Below the pieces are notes generated by a model that saw only the letters and a program-made list of their open reading frames with translations, was not told where the DNA came from and made no database searches. Below, one piece after another: positions 25,966 through 36,677 of a DNA stretch of 64,000 bases. The position numbers were made by a program, and so were the translations under genes. The DNA is from Methylotenera sp. (GTDB lineage: Bacteria; Pseudomonadota; Gammaproteobacteria; Burkholderiales; Methylophilaceae), in contig NZ_JAURYU010000011.1 in assembly GCF_030653755.1 (NCBI RefSeq), positions 123,811-187,810 of the forward strand. Reading direction: 5' to 3'. Numbering within the stretch: the stretch's first letter is position 1; each line of letters begins with the position of its first letter.

Positions 25966-27759
25966 ATGAAAAATATTCGTAACTTTTCCATTATTGCTCA
26001 CATCGATCACGGTAAATCCACCTTGGCTGACCGTATTATTCACTTGTGTGGTGGCTTGGCAGATCGTGAGATGGAAGCGCAAGTACTTGATTCTATGGAT
26101 ATTGAGCGTGAGCGTGGTATTACGATTAAAGCACAAACAGCAGCTTTGGAATATAAGGCGGATGACGGACAGATTTATCATTTGAATTTAATTGACACGC
26201 CAGGCCACGTAGATTTTAGCTACGAGGTTTCGCGGTCACTGTCAGCTTGCGAGGGTGCGTTGCTGGTGGTTGATGCCAGTCAGGGCGTTGAGGCGCAAAG
26301 TGTGGCTAACTGCTATACCGCATTGGATTTGGGCGTTGAGGTGACGGCAGTACTGAATAAAATTGACTTGCCGTCAGCAGACCCTGATCGCGTGATTCAG
26401 GAAATTGAAGATGTGATAGGTGTGGATGCCTCTGATGCTGTGCGCTGTTCCGCAAAAACTGGTGTAGGTGTTCGTGATGTATTGGAAGCAGTGATTGCTA
26501 AAGTACCACCCCCTGTGGGCGATGTCACTAAGCCATTAAAAGCCTTAGTAATTGATGCATGGTTTGATAACTATGTGGGTGTGGTGATGCTAGTGCGTGT
26601 GGTGGACGGAACACTTAAACCTAAGGATAAGATACGCCTGATGGCGACTGGTTCTGAGCATCTATGTGAGCAGGTGGGTGTGTTTACACCAAAATCGCTA
26701 CAAAAAACATCATTGTCAGCGGGTGAAGTAGGTTTCGTGATTGCCGGTATTAAAGAGTTGGCTGCAGCTAAAGTGGGTGATACTGTGACTTTGGCTGGTA
26801 AGCCAGCAGCAGAACCGTTGGCAGGCTTTAAAGAAGTGAAACCGCAAGTGTTTGCGGGCTTATATCCTGTTGAGTCTAACCAGTTTGAAGCGTTGCGTAC
26901 TGCGCTGGAAAAGCTGAGTTTGAATGACGCGTCTTTATTGTTTGAGGCGGAAAACTCAACAGCATTAGGCTTTGGTTTTAGATGCGGCTTCTTAGGTCTG
27001 TTGCACATGGAGATTGTGCAAGAGCGTTTAGAGCGTGAGTACGACATGGATTTGATTACCACAGCGCCAACAGTAGTTTATGAACTGCTACTTAAAAATG
27101 GCGAAGTGCAGCAGATTGAAAATCCATCTCGCTTACCAGAACCATCACGCATCGAAGAGATTCGTGAGCCTGTGATTGTGGTGAATCTGCTGATGCCTCA
27201 AGATTATGTAGGCCCAGTGATGACCTTGTGTAATGGTAAACGTGGTATTCAGCGCAATATGCAGTATTTGGGTCGTCAGGTGATGTTAAGCTATGAAATG
27301 CCACTCAATGAGGTGGTGTTAGATTTCTTTGATAGACTAAAATCTGTATCACGCGGTTATGCAAGTATGGATTATGAGTTCTTAGAATTCCGAGCGGCAG
27401 ATTTGGTTAAGCTAGATATCATGGTGAACGGAGAGCGTGTAGATGCATTAAGCCTTATTGTGCATCGCAGTAATAGTGTTTACCGTGGTCGTGAAGTTGC
27501 AGCGAAAATGCGTGAGTTGATTCCGCGTCAAATGTTTGATGTGGCAATTCAGGCATCAATTGGCGCCAATATCATTGCGCGTGAAACCGTAAAAGCCATG
27601 CGTAAAAACGTGATTGCAAAATGTTACGGTGGTGATATTACACGTAAACGTAAGTTGCTAGAGAAGCAAAAAGAAGGTAAAAAACGCATGAAGCAAGTGG
27701 GTAACGTTGAAATTCCACAAGAGGCGTTTTTAGCAATTCTAAGAGTTGAAGATAAATAA
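25966..27759 (+). CDS. lepA: Elongation factor 4 (LepA)
   Basis: Ribosome-associated translational GTPase that back-translocates or remodels stalled ribosomes. 597 residues, full length. G1 AHIDHGKST (11-19), the [10 protein letters not shown] switch, DTPGHVDF and NKIDLP are present, and the C-terminal LepA-specific domain ends with [19 protein letters not shown]. It is first in the lepA-lepB-DUF4845-rnc-era run. Confidence 0.98.
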   Translation: MKNIRNFSIIAHIDHGKSTLADRIIHLCGGLADREMEAQVLDSMDIERERGITIKAQTAALEYKADDGQIYHLNLIDTPGHVDFSYEVSRSLSACEGALLVVDASQGVEAQSVANCYTALDLGVEVTAVLNKIDLPSADPDRVIQEIEDVIGVDASDAVRCSAKTGVGVRDVLEAVIAKVPPPVGDVTKPLKALVIDAWFDNYVGVVMLVRVVDGTLKPKDKIRLMATGSEHLCEQVGVFTPKSLQKTSLSAGEVGFVIAGIKELAAAKVGDTVTLAGKPAAEPLAGFKEVKPQVFAGLYPVESNQFEALRTALEKLSLNDASLLFEAENSTALGFGFRCGFLGLLHMEIVQERLEREYDMDLITTAPTVVYELLLKNGEVQQIENPSRLPEPSRIEEIREPVIVVNLLMPQDYVGPVMTLCNGKRGIQRNMQYLGRQVMLSYEMPLNEVVLDFFDRLKSVSRGYASMDYEFLEFRAADLVKLDIMVNGERVDALSLIVHRSNSVYRGREVAAKMRELIPRQMFDVAIQASIGANIIARETVKAMRKNVIAKCYGGDITRKRKLLEKQKEGKKRMKQVGNVEIPQEAFLAILRVEDK

Positions 27760-27841
27760 AAACTATTTAAACAAAAGCTATATATGTATAAAAACTGTAT
27801 AGGTACAAAGTTAAGATAAATAAGAAAATAAGGTAAACGCC

Positions 27842-28621
27842 ATGATGTTCGCGCTTTTCATGATAGTGGTATTGCTGGTGACAGGGCTAATATGGCTATT
27901 TGACAGTTTAGTGTTAAGTAAAAAACGCCCTGCGGGGGTGGATGAGCCCGTTGTAGTTGAGTATGCTAAAAGCTTCTTCCCTGTCATTTTAATGGTATTT
28001 TTAATTCGCTCGTTTATTGTCGAGCCATTCAAAATACCATCAGGTTCCATGATGCCTACGCTATTAGCAGGTGATTTTATTTTGGTAAATAAATTTACCT
28101 ATGGATTGCGTGTGCCGATTTTAAATAACACCTTCTTAAAAGTGAATAAACCTGCACGTGGCGATGTGATTGTGTTCCACTATCCACCAAATCCTTCTAT
28201 TGATTACATTAAACGCGTCGTTGGCTTGCCTGGTGATAAAGTTGGCTATCTAGACAAACGTTTAACGATTAATGGACGTCGAGTTGATGTTGAAGATGCT
28301 GGCTATTATGAATATGTAATGTCTGGGCTTAATGTGGTTGAAGCCAAGCAATATCATGAACAGCTAGGGGTAAAAAAACATGATATTTTAGTGCACGATG
28401 TGATGGGTAGTTATGACACAGACACGATAGGTGCTAAATTCTTAGAGGGTGAAGAAGTGACTGTCCCTGATGGACATTATCTGGCGATGGGGGATAATCG
28501 TGATAATAGTTCGGATAGCCGTGTATGGGGGTTTGTACCTGAGCAGAATCTTGTTGGGAAGGCGTTTTTTATCTGGATGAATTTTGATCAGGGTTCTAGA
28601 ATTGGCACTAAAATAGAGTGA
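27842..28621 (+). CDS. lepB: Signal peptidase I
   Basis: Inner-membrane protease removing Sec/Tat signal peptides, 259 residues. Two N-terminal membrane helices (about 1-22 and 40-58) precede the catalytic box PSGSMMPTL with nucleophile S69. The general base is K124 (YIKRVVGLPGDKV), and the C-terminal box is MGDNRDNSSDSR. It follows lepA by 82 bases. Confidence 0.97.
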   Translation: MMFALFMIVVLLVTGLIWLFDSLVLSKKRPAGVDEPVVVEYAKSFFPVILMVFLIRSFIVEPFKIPSGSMMPTLLAGDFILVNKFTYGLRVPILNNTFLKVNKPARGDVIVFHYPPNPSIDYIKRVVGLPGDKVGYLDKRLTINGRRVDVEDAGYYEYVMSGLNVVEAKQYHEQLGVKKHDILVHDVMGSYDTDTIGAKFLEGEEVTVPDGHYLAMGDNRDNSSDSRVWGFVPEQNLVGKAFFIWMNFDQGSRIGTKIE

Positions 28622-28660
28622 TTTTAAGCCGTACCAACTTCAATCAGCATGGAGACAAGC

Positions 28661-29059
28661 GTGATAAACACATTAACCAAGATGAAAAGCGCAAAAAATC
28701 AACCTAAGAGTCAGCAAGGTGCAACTTTACTGGGTATGTTAATTGTTGGGGTGTTTGTCGTATTCATTGCTTTAATTGTAATGAAGGTAACGCCTGCTTA
28801 TATCGAGTTTATGTCGGTAAAAAAAGTACTGAAAGCGATGAATCAAGAGTCTTTAAGTACGATGACTAGCAAAGAAATAAAAGATTCTTTTAATAAACGA
28901 GCTTCTACTTCATATGTAGAGGTTGTCAGGGGATCTGATCTTGTGATTGAAAAAGGTGCGAGTGGCACTGTGGTCACAGTGAATTATGAGGTCGTAAAGC
29001 CTATCATTGGTAATGTAAGTGTGCTGATTGATTTTTCAGCCCGTAGTGACGGTAAATAG
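28661..29059 (+). CDS. DUF4845 family membrane protein
   Basis: About 132 residues with one N-terminal membrane helix (GATLLGMLIVGVFVVFIALIV) and a small extracytoplasmic domain, matching the DUF4845 proteins that lie between lepB and rnc in many betaproteobacteria. Function unknown. GTG 28661 has GGAGA 5 bases upstream and is preferred over the ATG at 28649, which would overlap that ribosome site. Confidence 0.8.
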   Translation: MINTLTKMKSAKNQPKSQQGATLLGMLIVGVFVVFIALIVMKVTPAYIEFMSVKKVLKAMNQESLSTMTSKEIKDSFNKRASTSYVEVVRGSDLVIEKGASGTVVTVNYEVVKPIIGNVSVLIDFSARSDGK

Positions 29060-29104
29060 TGCATTTTAAAGAGATAAATAAGCAGTTAATTGTTGGTGGT
29101 GTTG

Positions 29105-29797
29105 ATGTCTAAGCAAGACTTATTAAAGCACTTGTCGCATCAGTTTGTGAATGAAAACTTGTTAACGCAGGCGCTCACTCATAGGAGCTATGCTGGACTC
29201 AATAATGAGCGTCTTGAGTTCTTAGGCGATGGCGCTTTAAACTTTATTATTGCACACCAGTTGTATCAGCGTTTTCCAAAATTAGCAGAGGGTGATCTTA
29301 GCCGCCTGCGCGCTCAGTTAGTGAAAGAGGCAACTTTATCTGAAATTGCCTTAACACTTGATCTTGGAGATGCTTTGTTATTGGGGGAAGGTGAGCTAAA
29401 GAGCGCGGGCTGGCGCAGACCTTCTATCTTAGCGGATGCACTTGAAGCAATTATTGGCGCAGTTTATCTTGATAGTGGCTTTGAAGCCGCTCAAAACTTT
29501 GTATTAGGGCTTTATGCCAATAAGCTCGAGACAATTGATCCTAAAGTGATTGATAAAGATCCAAAGTCTTTATTGCAAGAGTTGTTACAGAGTAGAAAAA
29601 TCGCAGTTCCTGAATATACAGTGACCCATACCAGCGGCGAAGCACACGAGCAAAAGTTTGTGGTGGAGTGCTTGGTTGAGAAACATCAAATTCGCACAGT
29701 AGGTGAAGGCCGTAGCCGTCGCATTGCTGAACAGCAGGCAGCAGAACTTGCTTTGCTTGCGTTAAATAAACTCCATATTGGAAAAGTTAAAAAATGA
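29105..29797 (+). CDS. rnc: Ribonuclease III
   Basis: Double-strand RNA endonuclease for rRNA and mRNA processing, 230 residues. The signature [12 protein letters not shown] is at about 36-47, the second acidic site [13 protein letters not shown] at about 110, and a C-terminal dsRNA-binding domain begins near [14 protein letters not shown] 29105 follows a GGTGG site; an upstream TTG at 29090 is less likely. It overlaps era by 4 bases. Confidence 0.96.
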   Translation: MSKQDLLKHLSHQFVNENLLTQALTHRSYAGLNNERLEFLGDGALNFIIAHQLYQRFPKLAEGDLSRLRAQLVKEATLSEIALTLDLGDALLLGEGELKSAGWRRPSILADALEAIIGAVYLDSGFEAAQNFVLGLYANKLETIDPKVIDKDPKSLLQELLQSRKIAVPEYTVTHTSGEAHEQKFVVECLVEKHQIRTVGEGRSRRIAEQQAAELALLALNKLHIGKVKK

Positions 29798-30723
29798 CAG
29801 ATATTAATCAAGAGCTTGAAGTGAAGGCAGTGACTGCTTTCGATGGCCCCTTTAAGTGCGGTACGGTGGCCATTGTAGGTCGTCCGAACGTGGGTAAGTC
29901 CACGCTATTAAACCATATTTTAGGTATGAAGCTCGCTATTACATCGCGTAAGGCACAAACTACACGCCACCGCCTATTGGGCATACACACCACAGATGAT
30001 ACGCAGTATTTATTTGTGGATACGCCAGGTTTTCAGCAAAAGCACTTAAACACATTGAATAAAGGTCTTAATAAAACAGTGACACAAGTGCTCACTGAAG
30101 TAGATGTCGTGCTGTTTGTGATTGAGCCTATGAAGTTGGGTGAGGCTGACCGCAAAGTGTTGCAGTTGTTATCAGATAAAACGCCAACTATCTTAGTGGT
30201 GAACAAGTTGGATTTGATGGGCGATAAAGGCAATGTGTTGCCATTGATTCAAGACTTTGACTTGGAGTTTCCATTTTCAGAAATCGTACCAGTGAGCGCT
30301 AAAAAGAGCTTGAATCTAGATGAGCTATTAAAATCTATCCGTACCTATTTGCCTGAGCAAGAGGCAATATATTCTGAAGATGAGTTGACCGATAAGAATG
30401 AGCGTTTTCTTGCGGCAGAGTTAGTACGTGAGAAAATATTTAGGTTGCTTGGAGATGAAATTCCATATTCAGTCGCTGTGGAAGTTGAAAAATTTGAAGT
30501 GGTAGGTAAATTGCGCCGTATCTTTTGTGCCATTATTGTGGACAAAGATAGCCAGAAACCAATGCTAATTGGTAAAGGTGGCGAAAAGCTCAAGCAAATT
30601 TCTACCGAAGCACGTCAAGACATGGAAAAACTATTTGGCGGTAAAGTGTACCTAGAAACTTGGGTGAAAGTGAAGGGCGGTTGGGCTGATGATGCGCGTG
30701 CGCTAAAATCCTTAGGCTATTGA
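29794..30723 (+). CDS. era: GTPase Era
   Basis: Essential GTPase binding the 3' end of 16S rRNA in 30S maturation. 309 residues. G1 GRPNVGKST (28-36), DTPG, NKLD, and a C-terminal KH domain with the conserved [10 protein letters not shown]. The start overlaps the rnc stop (ATGA), implying coupled translation. Confidence 0.98.
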   Translation: MTDINQELEVKAVTAFDGPFKCGTVAIVGRPNVGKSTLLNHILGMKLAITSRKAQTTRHRLLGIHTTDDTQYLFVDTPGFQQKHLNTLNKGLNKTVTQVLTEVDVVLFVIEPMKLGEADRKVLQLLSDKTPTILVVNKLDLMGDKGNVLPLIQDFDLEFPFSEIVPVSAKKSLNLDELLKSIRTYLPEQEAIYSEDELTDKNERFLAAELVREKIFRLLGDEIPYSVAVEVEKFEVVGKLRRIFCAIIVDKDSQKPMLIGKGGEKLKQISTEARQDMEKLFGGKVYLETWVKVKGGWADDARALKSLGY

Positions 30724-30753
30724 TACGCTAGTAGAGATATAAGTAGAGACCCT

Positions 30754-31488
30754 ATGGCCTCGGTGAGTACACATCGTCAGGATAATCAAGCCGTTTACGT
30801 GCTACATACCTATCCTTTCAAAGAAACCAGTTTAGTGGTTGAGTTGTTTACGCGTGATTTTGGGCGCGTAGCAACCACAGCCAAAGGCGCACGGCGCCCA
30901 CGTTCTGCAATGCGCGGTATGCTGCAAGCGTTTCAACCTATGTTAGCCACTTGGTCTGGTAAGTTAGAGTTAAAGACATTACATAGTCTTGAATGGAACG
31001 GCGTACTGCTTCTGTTACAAGGAGAGGCGTTGATGTGTGGCTTTTACCTCAATGAGTTACTGTTGAGGTTGCTGCCACGAGAAGATCCGCATGAGGCCTT
31101 GTTTGAGTACTATGCTGATACATTAAAGACCTTGGCGATTAGTCATGATCTAGCCACAACACTGCGCCGTTTTGAGTTGAAGTTTTTGCAAGAGTTGGGC
31201 TATGCAATTCCATTGCATTTGGATGCTAATAGCGTACCTGTACTTACGCAACAGCATTATCGTTATGAAGCCGAGCATGGCGCGTACCCCCTGCGGGGCA
31301 TATCGGCACGCCATGAAAATGGCGTGCAGTTGTCGGGCAAGACGTTAATTGATATGTCGAATGATGATTATCGTGATGAGCAAACGCAGCAACAAAGTAA
31401 GCAATTGATGCGTTATCTATTAGCTCATTACCTAGGTGACAAACCTTTACATACCCGACAATTATTAATTGATTTACAGGGCTACTGA
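30754..31488 (+). CDS. recO: DNA repair protein RecO
   Basis: Recombination mediator loading RecA with RecR, 244 residues. The N-terminal OB fold (VYVLHTYPFKETSLVVELFT, TTAKGARRPRS) and helical C-domain fit RecO. No Cys zinc motif, as in many beta/gammaproteobacterial RecO. It sits between era and pdxJ, the standard order. Confidence 0.93.
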   Translation: MASVSTHRQDNQAVYVLHTYPFKETSLVVELFTRDFGRVATTAKGARRPRSAMRGMLQAFQPMLATWSGKLELKTLHSLEWNGVLLLLQGEALMCGFYLNELLLRLLPREDPHEALFEYYADTLKTLAISHDLATTLRRFELKFLQELGYAIPLHLDANSVPVLTQQHYRYEAEHGAYPLRGISARHENGVQLSGKTLIDMSNDDYRDEQTQQQSKQLMRYLLAHYLGDKPLHTRQLLIDLQGY

Positions 31489-31565
31489 TTCACTTCTTGA
31501 GACAGCTCAATACTAACTTAGTATCAGAGCTGGCATAATATTACGATTTATAAGGCTATAAAATC

Positions 31566-32294
31566 ATGATTAAATTAGGTGTTAATATTGATCACGTTGC
31601 AACGATTCGTCAGGCACGTGGCACTAAATATCCTAGTGTAGTACAAGCGGCTTTACGTGCAGAACAATCTGGTGCGGACAGTATTACTTTACATTTGCGC
31701 GAAGACCGCCGCCACATGCAAGACGCAGACATCTTTGCATTGCGTCCACTTTTGCAAACCAAAATGAATCTAGAGTGTGCAGTGACCGATGAAATGCTCG
31801 ATATCGCGATTAAAGTGATGCCGCAAGATGTATGTTTAGTGCCTGAGCGTCGCGAAGAGCGCACCACAGAAGGTGGGTTGGATGTGATTGCCCATTTTGA
31901 CAAAGTGAAACATGCGGTAAAAAAACTAAGCGATGTGGGTATTCGTGTGTCATTGTTTATTGCACCTGATTTAGCGCAGATAGACGCGGCGATTAAGACT
32001 GGAGCGCCAGTGATTGAATTGCATACTGGGACTTTTGCGGATGCCGAAATCGAGCGTGTGCAAATTGCAGAACTTGATCGTATCGAGCGCGCACTGCATC
32101 ATGCAAAGGATGCGCGTTTAGTTGTTAATGCTGGGCATGGCTTGCATTACCATAATGTACATCACGTTGCACGTATGTATGGGTTTGAAGAGCTGAATAT
32201 AGGCCATGCGATTGTGGCGCATGCATTGTTTGTGGGTTGGGATAATGCTGTGCGTGAAATGAAATCTTTGATGAAAGAGTTTGCACCTAAGTAG
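31566..32294 (+). CDS. pdxJ: Pyridoxine 5'-phosphate synthase
   Basis: TIM-barrel enzyme joining deoxyxylulose phosphate and aminoacetone phosphate to pyridoxine 5'-phosphate in vitamin B6 synthesis. 242 residues with the family start [16 protein letters not shown], plus [25 protein letters not shown] and [10 protein letters not shown]. It is followed at 28 bases by acpS, its usual neighbour. Confidence 0.98.
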   Translation: MIKLGVNIDHVATIRQARGTKYPSVVQAALRAEQSGADSITLHLREDRRHMQDADIFALRPLLQTKMNLECAVTDEMLDIAIKVMPQDVCLVPERREERTTEGGLDVIAHFDKVKHAVKKLSDVGIRVSLFIAPDLAQIDAAIKTGAPVIELHTGTFADAEIERVQIAELDRIERALHHAKDARLVVNAGHGLHYHNVHHVARMYGFEELNIGHAIVAHALFVGWDNAVREMKSLMKEFAPK

Positions 32295-32322
32295 TACCCT
32301 GCTAACAGCAAAAAGGCGATGA

Positions 32323-32700
32323 ATGATTTTTGGAATCGGTACAGATGTGGTTGAAGTTGCACGTATTAAGGACTCTGTTGCAGAGTTTGGTGATACGTTC
32401 GCAAAAAAGATTTTGGCTGAAAGTGAAATGCCAAGTTATCAGCAATCCAATATTAAATCTCGCTTTTTAGCTAAACGGTTTGCTGCAAAAGAGGCTTTTT
32501 CTAAGGCGCTAGGCACTGGGCTGCGAGCACCAGCTACTTTGCAGAATATTGCAGTTTCTCATGATGATTTGGGTAAGCCTATCTTGGTGTTAGCGCCTGC
32601 CTTACAAGCGTTATTAGATTCAAAAAATATCACTAAGAGTCACCTTAGCATTAGTGATGAGAAAAACCTAGCAACTGCATTTGTTGTGTTGGAAATGTAA
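32323..32700 (+). CDS. acpS: Holo-[acyl-carrier-protein] synthase
   Basis: 4'-phosphopantetheinyl transferase activating ACP, 125 residues. Magnesium-site motif GIGTDVVEVARI (4-15) and FLAKRFAAKEAFSKALGTG (about 48-66) are complete. Its stop codon shares a base with the start of the next gene (TAATG). Confidence 0.97.
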   Translation: MIFGIGTDVVEVARIKDSVAEFGDTFAKKILAESEMPSYQQSNIKSRFLAKRFAAKEAFSKALGTGLRAPATLQNIAVSHDDLGKPILVLAPALQALLDSKNITKSHLSISDEKNLATAFVVLEM

Positions 32701-33500
32701 TGGAAGCAAATGCGATAGATTTCAATACACCAGATATTGCACGCCGTTTTGGAGGCGTTGCTCGGTTGTATGGTGCAGATGGTCTAGCTAAGCTACAATC
32801 ATCACATATATGTGTGATTGGTATCGGTGGTGTGGGTAGTTGGGCTGCTGAGGCTTTAGCTCGTAATGCGATAGGGACGATTACTTTAATCGATCTGGAT
32901 AACGTTGCCGAATCTAATGTTAATCGGCAGTTGCATGCTTTAGATAATACCTTTGGTAAAGCCAAAGTTACTGCGATGCGTGAGCGTATCCTGAGTATTA
33001 ATCCGTTTGCGCAGGTACATGAAATTGAAGATTTTGTGACCGTTGAAAATGTCAGTGTGATGTTAAGCAATCAATATGATTACGTCATTGATTGTATTGA
33101 TGATGCTAAAGCCAAAATAGCAGTTGCTGCTTACTGCCGTCAGCACAAATTGCCACTAGTCACAGTGGGTGCAGCAGGCGGTAGGCTAGACCCTACGCGT
33201 ATTCAAGTGGCTGATTTGGCTCATGTATCAGGTGATCGTTTATTGGCTAAAGTGCGTAACCAATTGCGTCGAGATTATCAGTTTCCTAAAGCGACTAATT
33301 CAAAAAAATCGGATAAATTTGGCATACAGGCAGTTTATTCCGATGAGGTTGTGATTAAACCAGATACTGTCTGCGATGTAGAATCAAACGCTGGGGTGAC
33401 AGGTCTTAACTGTGCTGGTTATGGTTCTAGTGTGTGTGTGACAGCACCTTTTGGTTTTGCTGCCACAGCTTTTGCCCTTAAAGCTTTATTAGCTAAGTAA
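32700..33500 (+). CDS. tcdA: tRNA threonylcarbamoyladenosine dehydratase (TcdA)
   Basis: E1-like enzyme of the ThiF/MoeB family that cyclises t6A37 in tRNA, 266 residues. The nucleotide loop GIGGVGSWAAEALAR lies at about 41-55 and the arginine/aspartate site DLDNVAESNVNRQ at about 65-77. The tail shows the CsdL/TcdA SVCVTAPFGFAA segment. It overlaps acpS by one base. ThiF-family relatives make the exact substrate slightly less certain. Confidence 0.9.
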   Translation: MEANAIDFNTPDIARRFGGVARLYGADGLAKLQSSHICVIGIGGVGSWAAEALARNAIGTITLIDLDNVAESNVNRQLHALDNTFGKAKVTAMRERILSINPFAQVHEIEDFVTVENVSVMLSNQYDYVIDCIDDAKAKIAVAAYCRQHKLPLVTVGAAGGRLDPTRIQVADLAHVSGDRLLAKVRNQLRRDYQFPKATNSKKSDKFGIQAVYSDEVVIKPDTVCDVESNAGVTGLNCAGYGSSVCVTAPFGFAATAFALKALLAK

Positions 33501-33599
33501 ATATTGGCTTATTTAATATCTCTGTATTTTCTTTAGCTAAGCGCGCATGATTGATACACATCGTCTCCCGATAGGTGTAAATCATAAATGGGTGGATAT

Positions 33600-34586
33600 A
33601 TGAAATTAAGTAACTTCTTAAATCAGTCTTGCGCGAACCTAAATCATGCTAGTCAGTTATCAGCGTTAATCTTGAGCATTGCCGATGCTGGTAAGCAGAT
33701 TGCTGCGCTAGTGGCCAAAGGTAAGCTAGCAGGTGCTACCAATAAGCTCGAGAGTGTCAACGTTCAGGGCGAAACCCAAATGCAGTTGGATATTACTACT
33801 CATGATATTTTCATCGATTGTTTATCAGCTACTAAATTAGTGGTTGGTGCAGTGTCAGAAGAGTTAGCTTCTCCTTATTACTTTGACGACCACGCTGTAG
33901 ATGCCCCATATTTAGTATGTTTTGACCCGCTTGATGGTTCTTCAAATATTGCATTTGATGGTGTGGTTGGTTCTATTTTTTCTGTACTACCCGCACCCTT
34001 GAATGCTGATCGCAGTGAGGCCATGTTTTTACAACAAGGTATTCATCAAATTGCCGCTGGCTATTTGCTGTATGGGCCTGCGACCATGTTAGTGATTTCA
34101 CTAGGAGCTGGCACACATGCTTTTACCCTAGACCCAGATACACAGTTATTTGAATTGACGCACCCTGATTTAAAGATTCCAGCACATTATCCAGAGTTTG
34201 CAATTAACGCCAGTCGGCAACGTTTTTGGGAGGCGCCTATGCAGCAATATATTGCTGACTGTATTGCTGGTGAAGAGGGTGTTCGGCAATGTAATTTTAA
34301 TATGCGATGGATGGCTAGCATGGTGGCAGATATCCACCGCATATTAATGCGAGGAGGCGTATTTCTTTATCCAAAAGATCGCCAAGTAACAGACCGAGCA
34401 GGTCGGTTAAGATTATTATATGAAGTGAGCCCGATGAGTATGTTGATTGAGCAGGCTGGCGGGAAAGCCAGCACGGGTCGTTCATCAGTCTTGGATTTGC
34501 AGCCCTCACAGATTCATCAGCGGGTATCTACTATATTAGGCTCTATCAACGAAGTCGATTTAATCGAGCAGTATCACCAGCGGTGA
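33600..34586 (+). CDS. fbp: Fructose-1,6-bisphosphatase class I
   Basis: Gluconeogenic phosphatase, 328 residues. The metal site FDPLDGSSNIAFDG (about 106-119) and the C-terminal YEVSPMSMLIEQAGGKAS active-site block are intact. ATG 33600 has GGGTGG just upstream and is preferred over ATG 33588. It is followed by aldolase and triose-phosphate isomerase genes, which together run triose phosphates to fructose 6-phosphate, relevant to the ribulose monophosphate cycle if the host is a methylotroph (inference). Confidence 0.95.
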   Translation: MKLSNFLNQSCANLNHASQLSALILSIADAGKQIAALVAKGKLAGATNKLESVNVQGETQMQLDITTHDIFIDCLSATKLVVGAVSEELASPYYFDDHAVDAPYLVCFDPLDGSSNIAFDGVVGSIFSVLPAPLNADRSEAMFLQQGIHQIAAGYLLYGPATMLVISLGAGTHAFTLDPDTQLFELTHPDLKIPAHYPEFAINASRQRFWEAPMQQYIADCIAGEEGVRQCNFNMRWMASMVADIHRILMRGGVFLYPKDRQVTDRAGRLRLLYEVSPMSMLIEQAGGKASTGRSSVLDLQPSQIHQRVSTILGSINEVDLIEQYHQR

Positions 34587-34621
34587 GGGTTTTACGCTGA
34601 GTTATTATTAAAGGACGTTCT

Positions 34622-35665
34622 ATGGCGATGATATCTCTAAGGCAGTTGCTAGACCATGCCGCCGAGCATGATTACGGGTTGCCTGCATTTAATATCAATA
34701 ATATGGAGCAGATACACTCGATTCTGTTGGCAGCCAATGAGGTAGATAGCCCTGTGATTTTACAAGCTTCTGCTGGCGCACGCGGGTATGCTGGGGAGCC
34801 ATTTTTAAGGAAAATGGTTGAGGCTGCCATTGAGCAATATCCGCATATTCCTATTTGTATGCATCAAGATCACGGTGCATCACCTGCGGTGTGCCAAATG
34901 GCTATTCGGAGCGGATTTTCTAGTGTGATGATGGATGGGTCATTATTGTCTGATGCTAAGACTCCAGCTAGCTATGAATACAATGTAGATGTTACTAAGC
35001 GCGTAGTTGAATTTGCACACGCCGTGGGTGTTTCCGTGGAGGGCGAGCTAGGTTGCTTAGGGTCGTTAGAAACTGGACAGGCAGGTGATGAGGATGGTAG
35101 CGGTGCGGCAGGGGTGTTGGATGAATCACAATTGCTAACAGATCCTGATGAGGCGGCGGCCTTTGTGGCAGCGACTAAAGTGGATGCCTTAGCCATTGCC
35201 ATCGGAACCAGCCACGGCGCTTATAAGTTCAGCAGACCGCCCACAGGAGATACACTTGCTATTGATCGGATTAAAGCGATTCATGCGCGCATCCCTAATA
35301 CACATTTAGTGATGCACGGATCTTCCAGCGTTTCACAAGACTCATTGGAGATGATTCGGAAATATGGCGGGAAAATTAAAGAAACTTATGGAGTGCCCGT
35401 ATCGCAAATTGTAGAAGGCATTAAAAATGGCGTGAGAAAAATCAATATAGACACCGATATACGCTTAGCCATGACCGCAGCAATTAGAGAAAGTATGGCC
35501 TTGCATCCAGAGGATTTTGATCCACGTATCTATTTTAAATCTGCTATCTTGGCAGCACAGCAATTATGTAAAGACCGTTTTGAAGCATTTGGCAGTGCAG
35601 GGCGTGCTAGCCAGATTAAAGTGGTATCAATGGAACAGATGGCTGCGCGCTATACTAAGGATTAA
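34622..35665 (+). CDS. fba: Class II fructose-bisphosphate aldolase
   Basis: Zinc aldolase of 347 residues, of the Calvin-type (CbbA) subclass. Zinc and substrate motifs are visible: HQDHGAS (about 80-86), [24 protein letters not shown] and VMHGSSSV, ending with the [11 protein letters not shown] phosphate-binding segment. It lies 35 bases after fbp and 3 bases before tpiA. Confidence 0.95.
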   Translation: MAMISLRQLLDHAAEHDYGLPAFNINNMEQIHSILLAANEVDSPVILQASAGARGYAGEPFLRKMVEAAIEQYPHIPICMHQDHGASPAVCQMAIRSGFSSVMMDGSLLSDAKTPASYEYNVDVTKRVVEFAHAVGVSVEGELGCLGSLETGQAGDEDGSGAAGVLDESQLLTDPDEAAAFVAATKVDALAIAIGTSHGAYKFSRPPTGDTLAIDRIKAIHARIPNTHLVMHGSSSVSQDSLEMIRKYGGKIKETYGVPVSQIVEGIKNGVRKINIDTDIRLAMTAAIRESMALHPEDFDPRIYFKSAILAAQQLCKDRFEAFGSAGRASQIKVVSMEQMAARYTKD

Positions 35666-35668
35666 TCA

Positions 35669-36469
35669 ATGAACAGTTCGCGGCGAGGCTTGATTGTAGG
35701 TAATTGGAAACTGCATGGAACCCTTGAAGGTAATCGTGATTTATTGTTGCAATTAATAGCCAATTTTAAAGATTTGAATGCGGTCGATTTTGCAGTATGT
35801 TTACCTTATGTGTATCTGTTTCAAGCGCAACAGCTACTGGCTGGTAGTAATATTCTGTGGGGCTCGCAGAATGTGAGTCAATATGATGAAGGTGCCTACA
35901 CCTCTTGCATTTCAGCCGCGATGATTGCGGAATTTGGTTGTCAATATGTGATTCTTGCGCACTCTGAGCGACGAATGCTCAGGCTGGAAAGTTATGAAGT
36001 GACTGCTCAGCGTCTTTTACGCGCATTAGAAGGCGGCTTAACGCCAATTTACTGTGTAGGTGAGGCGCAAGCTGAACGTGATGCAGGGTTGGCTGAAGAT
36101 ACGGTTAAGAAGCAGGTGCTCAACATGTTGCATAGTTTGGATGACGATGCGTTTGCTCGTGCCAAACAATATAATATGGTTGTGGCTTATGAGCCTGTCT
36201 GGGCGATCGGTACGGGTCAACATGCAAGCCCGCAACAAGCACAATCAATGCATGCTTATATCCGGCAGCTGATTGCCACCAGAGCGCCTGATTTTGCAGA
36301 GCACATACGGATTATTTATGGCGGAAGCCTAAGCGCTGATAATGCAGATGCAATGCTGAAAATGCCTGATATTGATGGAGCATTACTTGGGCGCTCTGCA
36401 TTAGTAGCAGAAGCGTTTACAGAAATTGGCCGTATCGCTAATGACTTAGCTTTAGAAGCGCATCAGTAA
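35669..36469 (+). CDS. tpiA: Triose-phosphate isomerase
   Basis: Interconverts DHAP and glyceraldehyde 3-phosphate. 266 residues with active-site lysine in GNWKLHG, histidine in LAHSERR and glutamate in AYEPVWAIGTG, plus the phosphate loop IIYGGSL. It starts 3 bases after the aldolase stop. In other betaproteobacteria tpiA often stands by secG/nuo instead, so this may be a second, pathway-linked copy; that cannot be told from this window. Confidence 0.95.
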   Translation: MNSSRRGLIVGNWKLHGTLEGNRDLLLQLIANFKDLNAVDFAVCLPYVYLFQAQQLLAGSNILWGSQNVSQYDEGAYTSCISAAMIAEFGCQYVILAHSERRMLRLESYEVTAQRLLRALEGGLTPIYCVGEAQAERDAGLAEDTVKKQVLNMLHSLDDDAFARAKQYNMVVAYEPVWAIGTGQHASPQQAQSMHAYIRQLIATRAPDFAEHIRIIYGGSLSADNADAMLKMPDIDGALLGRSALVAEAFTEIGRIANDLALEAHQ

Positions 36470-36512
36470 GCCTAAATACTGAACCTATAGTAAAGGCTGT
36501 AGTCATTGTTAG

Positions 36513-36677
36513 ATGTCTCAAGCCACCCATCTCTCATTTAAAGGTAATAAATCTTATCTTCCTAGCAAACTTTGCGTGCAATGTGGACGCACCATGACAT
36601 GGCGTAAGTCATGGTCTAAAAATTGGGATTCTGTTAAATACTGTTCAAACACATGTAAGCAAAGCGCAAAAAAATGA
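36513..36677 (+). CDS. DUF2256 zinc-ribbon-like small protein
   Basis: 54 residues. Shows the DUF2256 pattern: PSKLCVQCGRTMTWRKSW followed by VKYCSNTC. The four cysteines (two CxxC-like pairs) suggest a small zinc-binding protein. Its stop overlaps the photolyase start by 4 bases (ATGA), so the two are translationally coupled. DUF2256 genes are often found beside this photolyase family. Role unknown. Confidence 0.88.
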   Translation: MSQATHLSFKGNKSYLPSKLCVQCGRTMTWRKSWSKNWDSVKYCSNTCKQSAKK

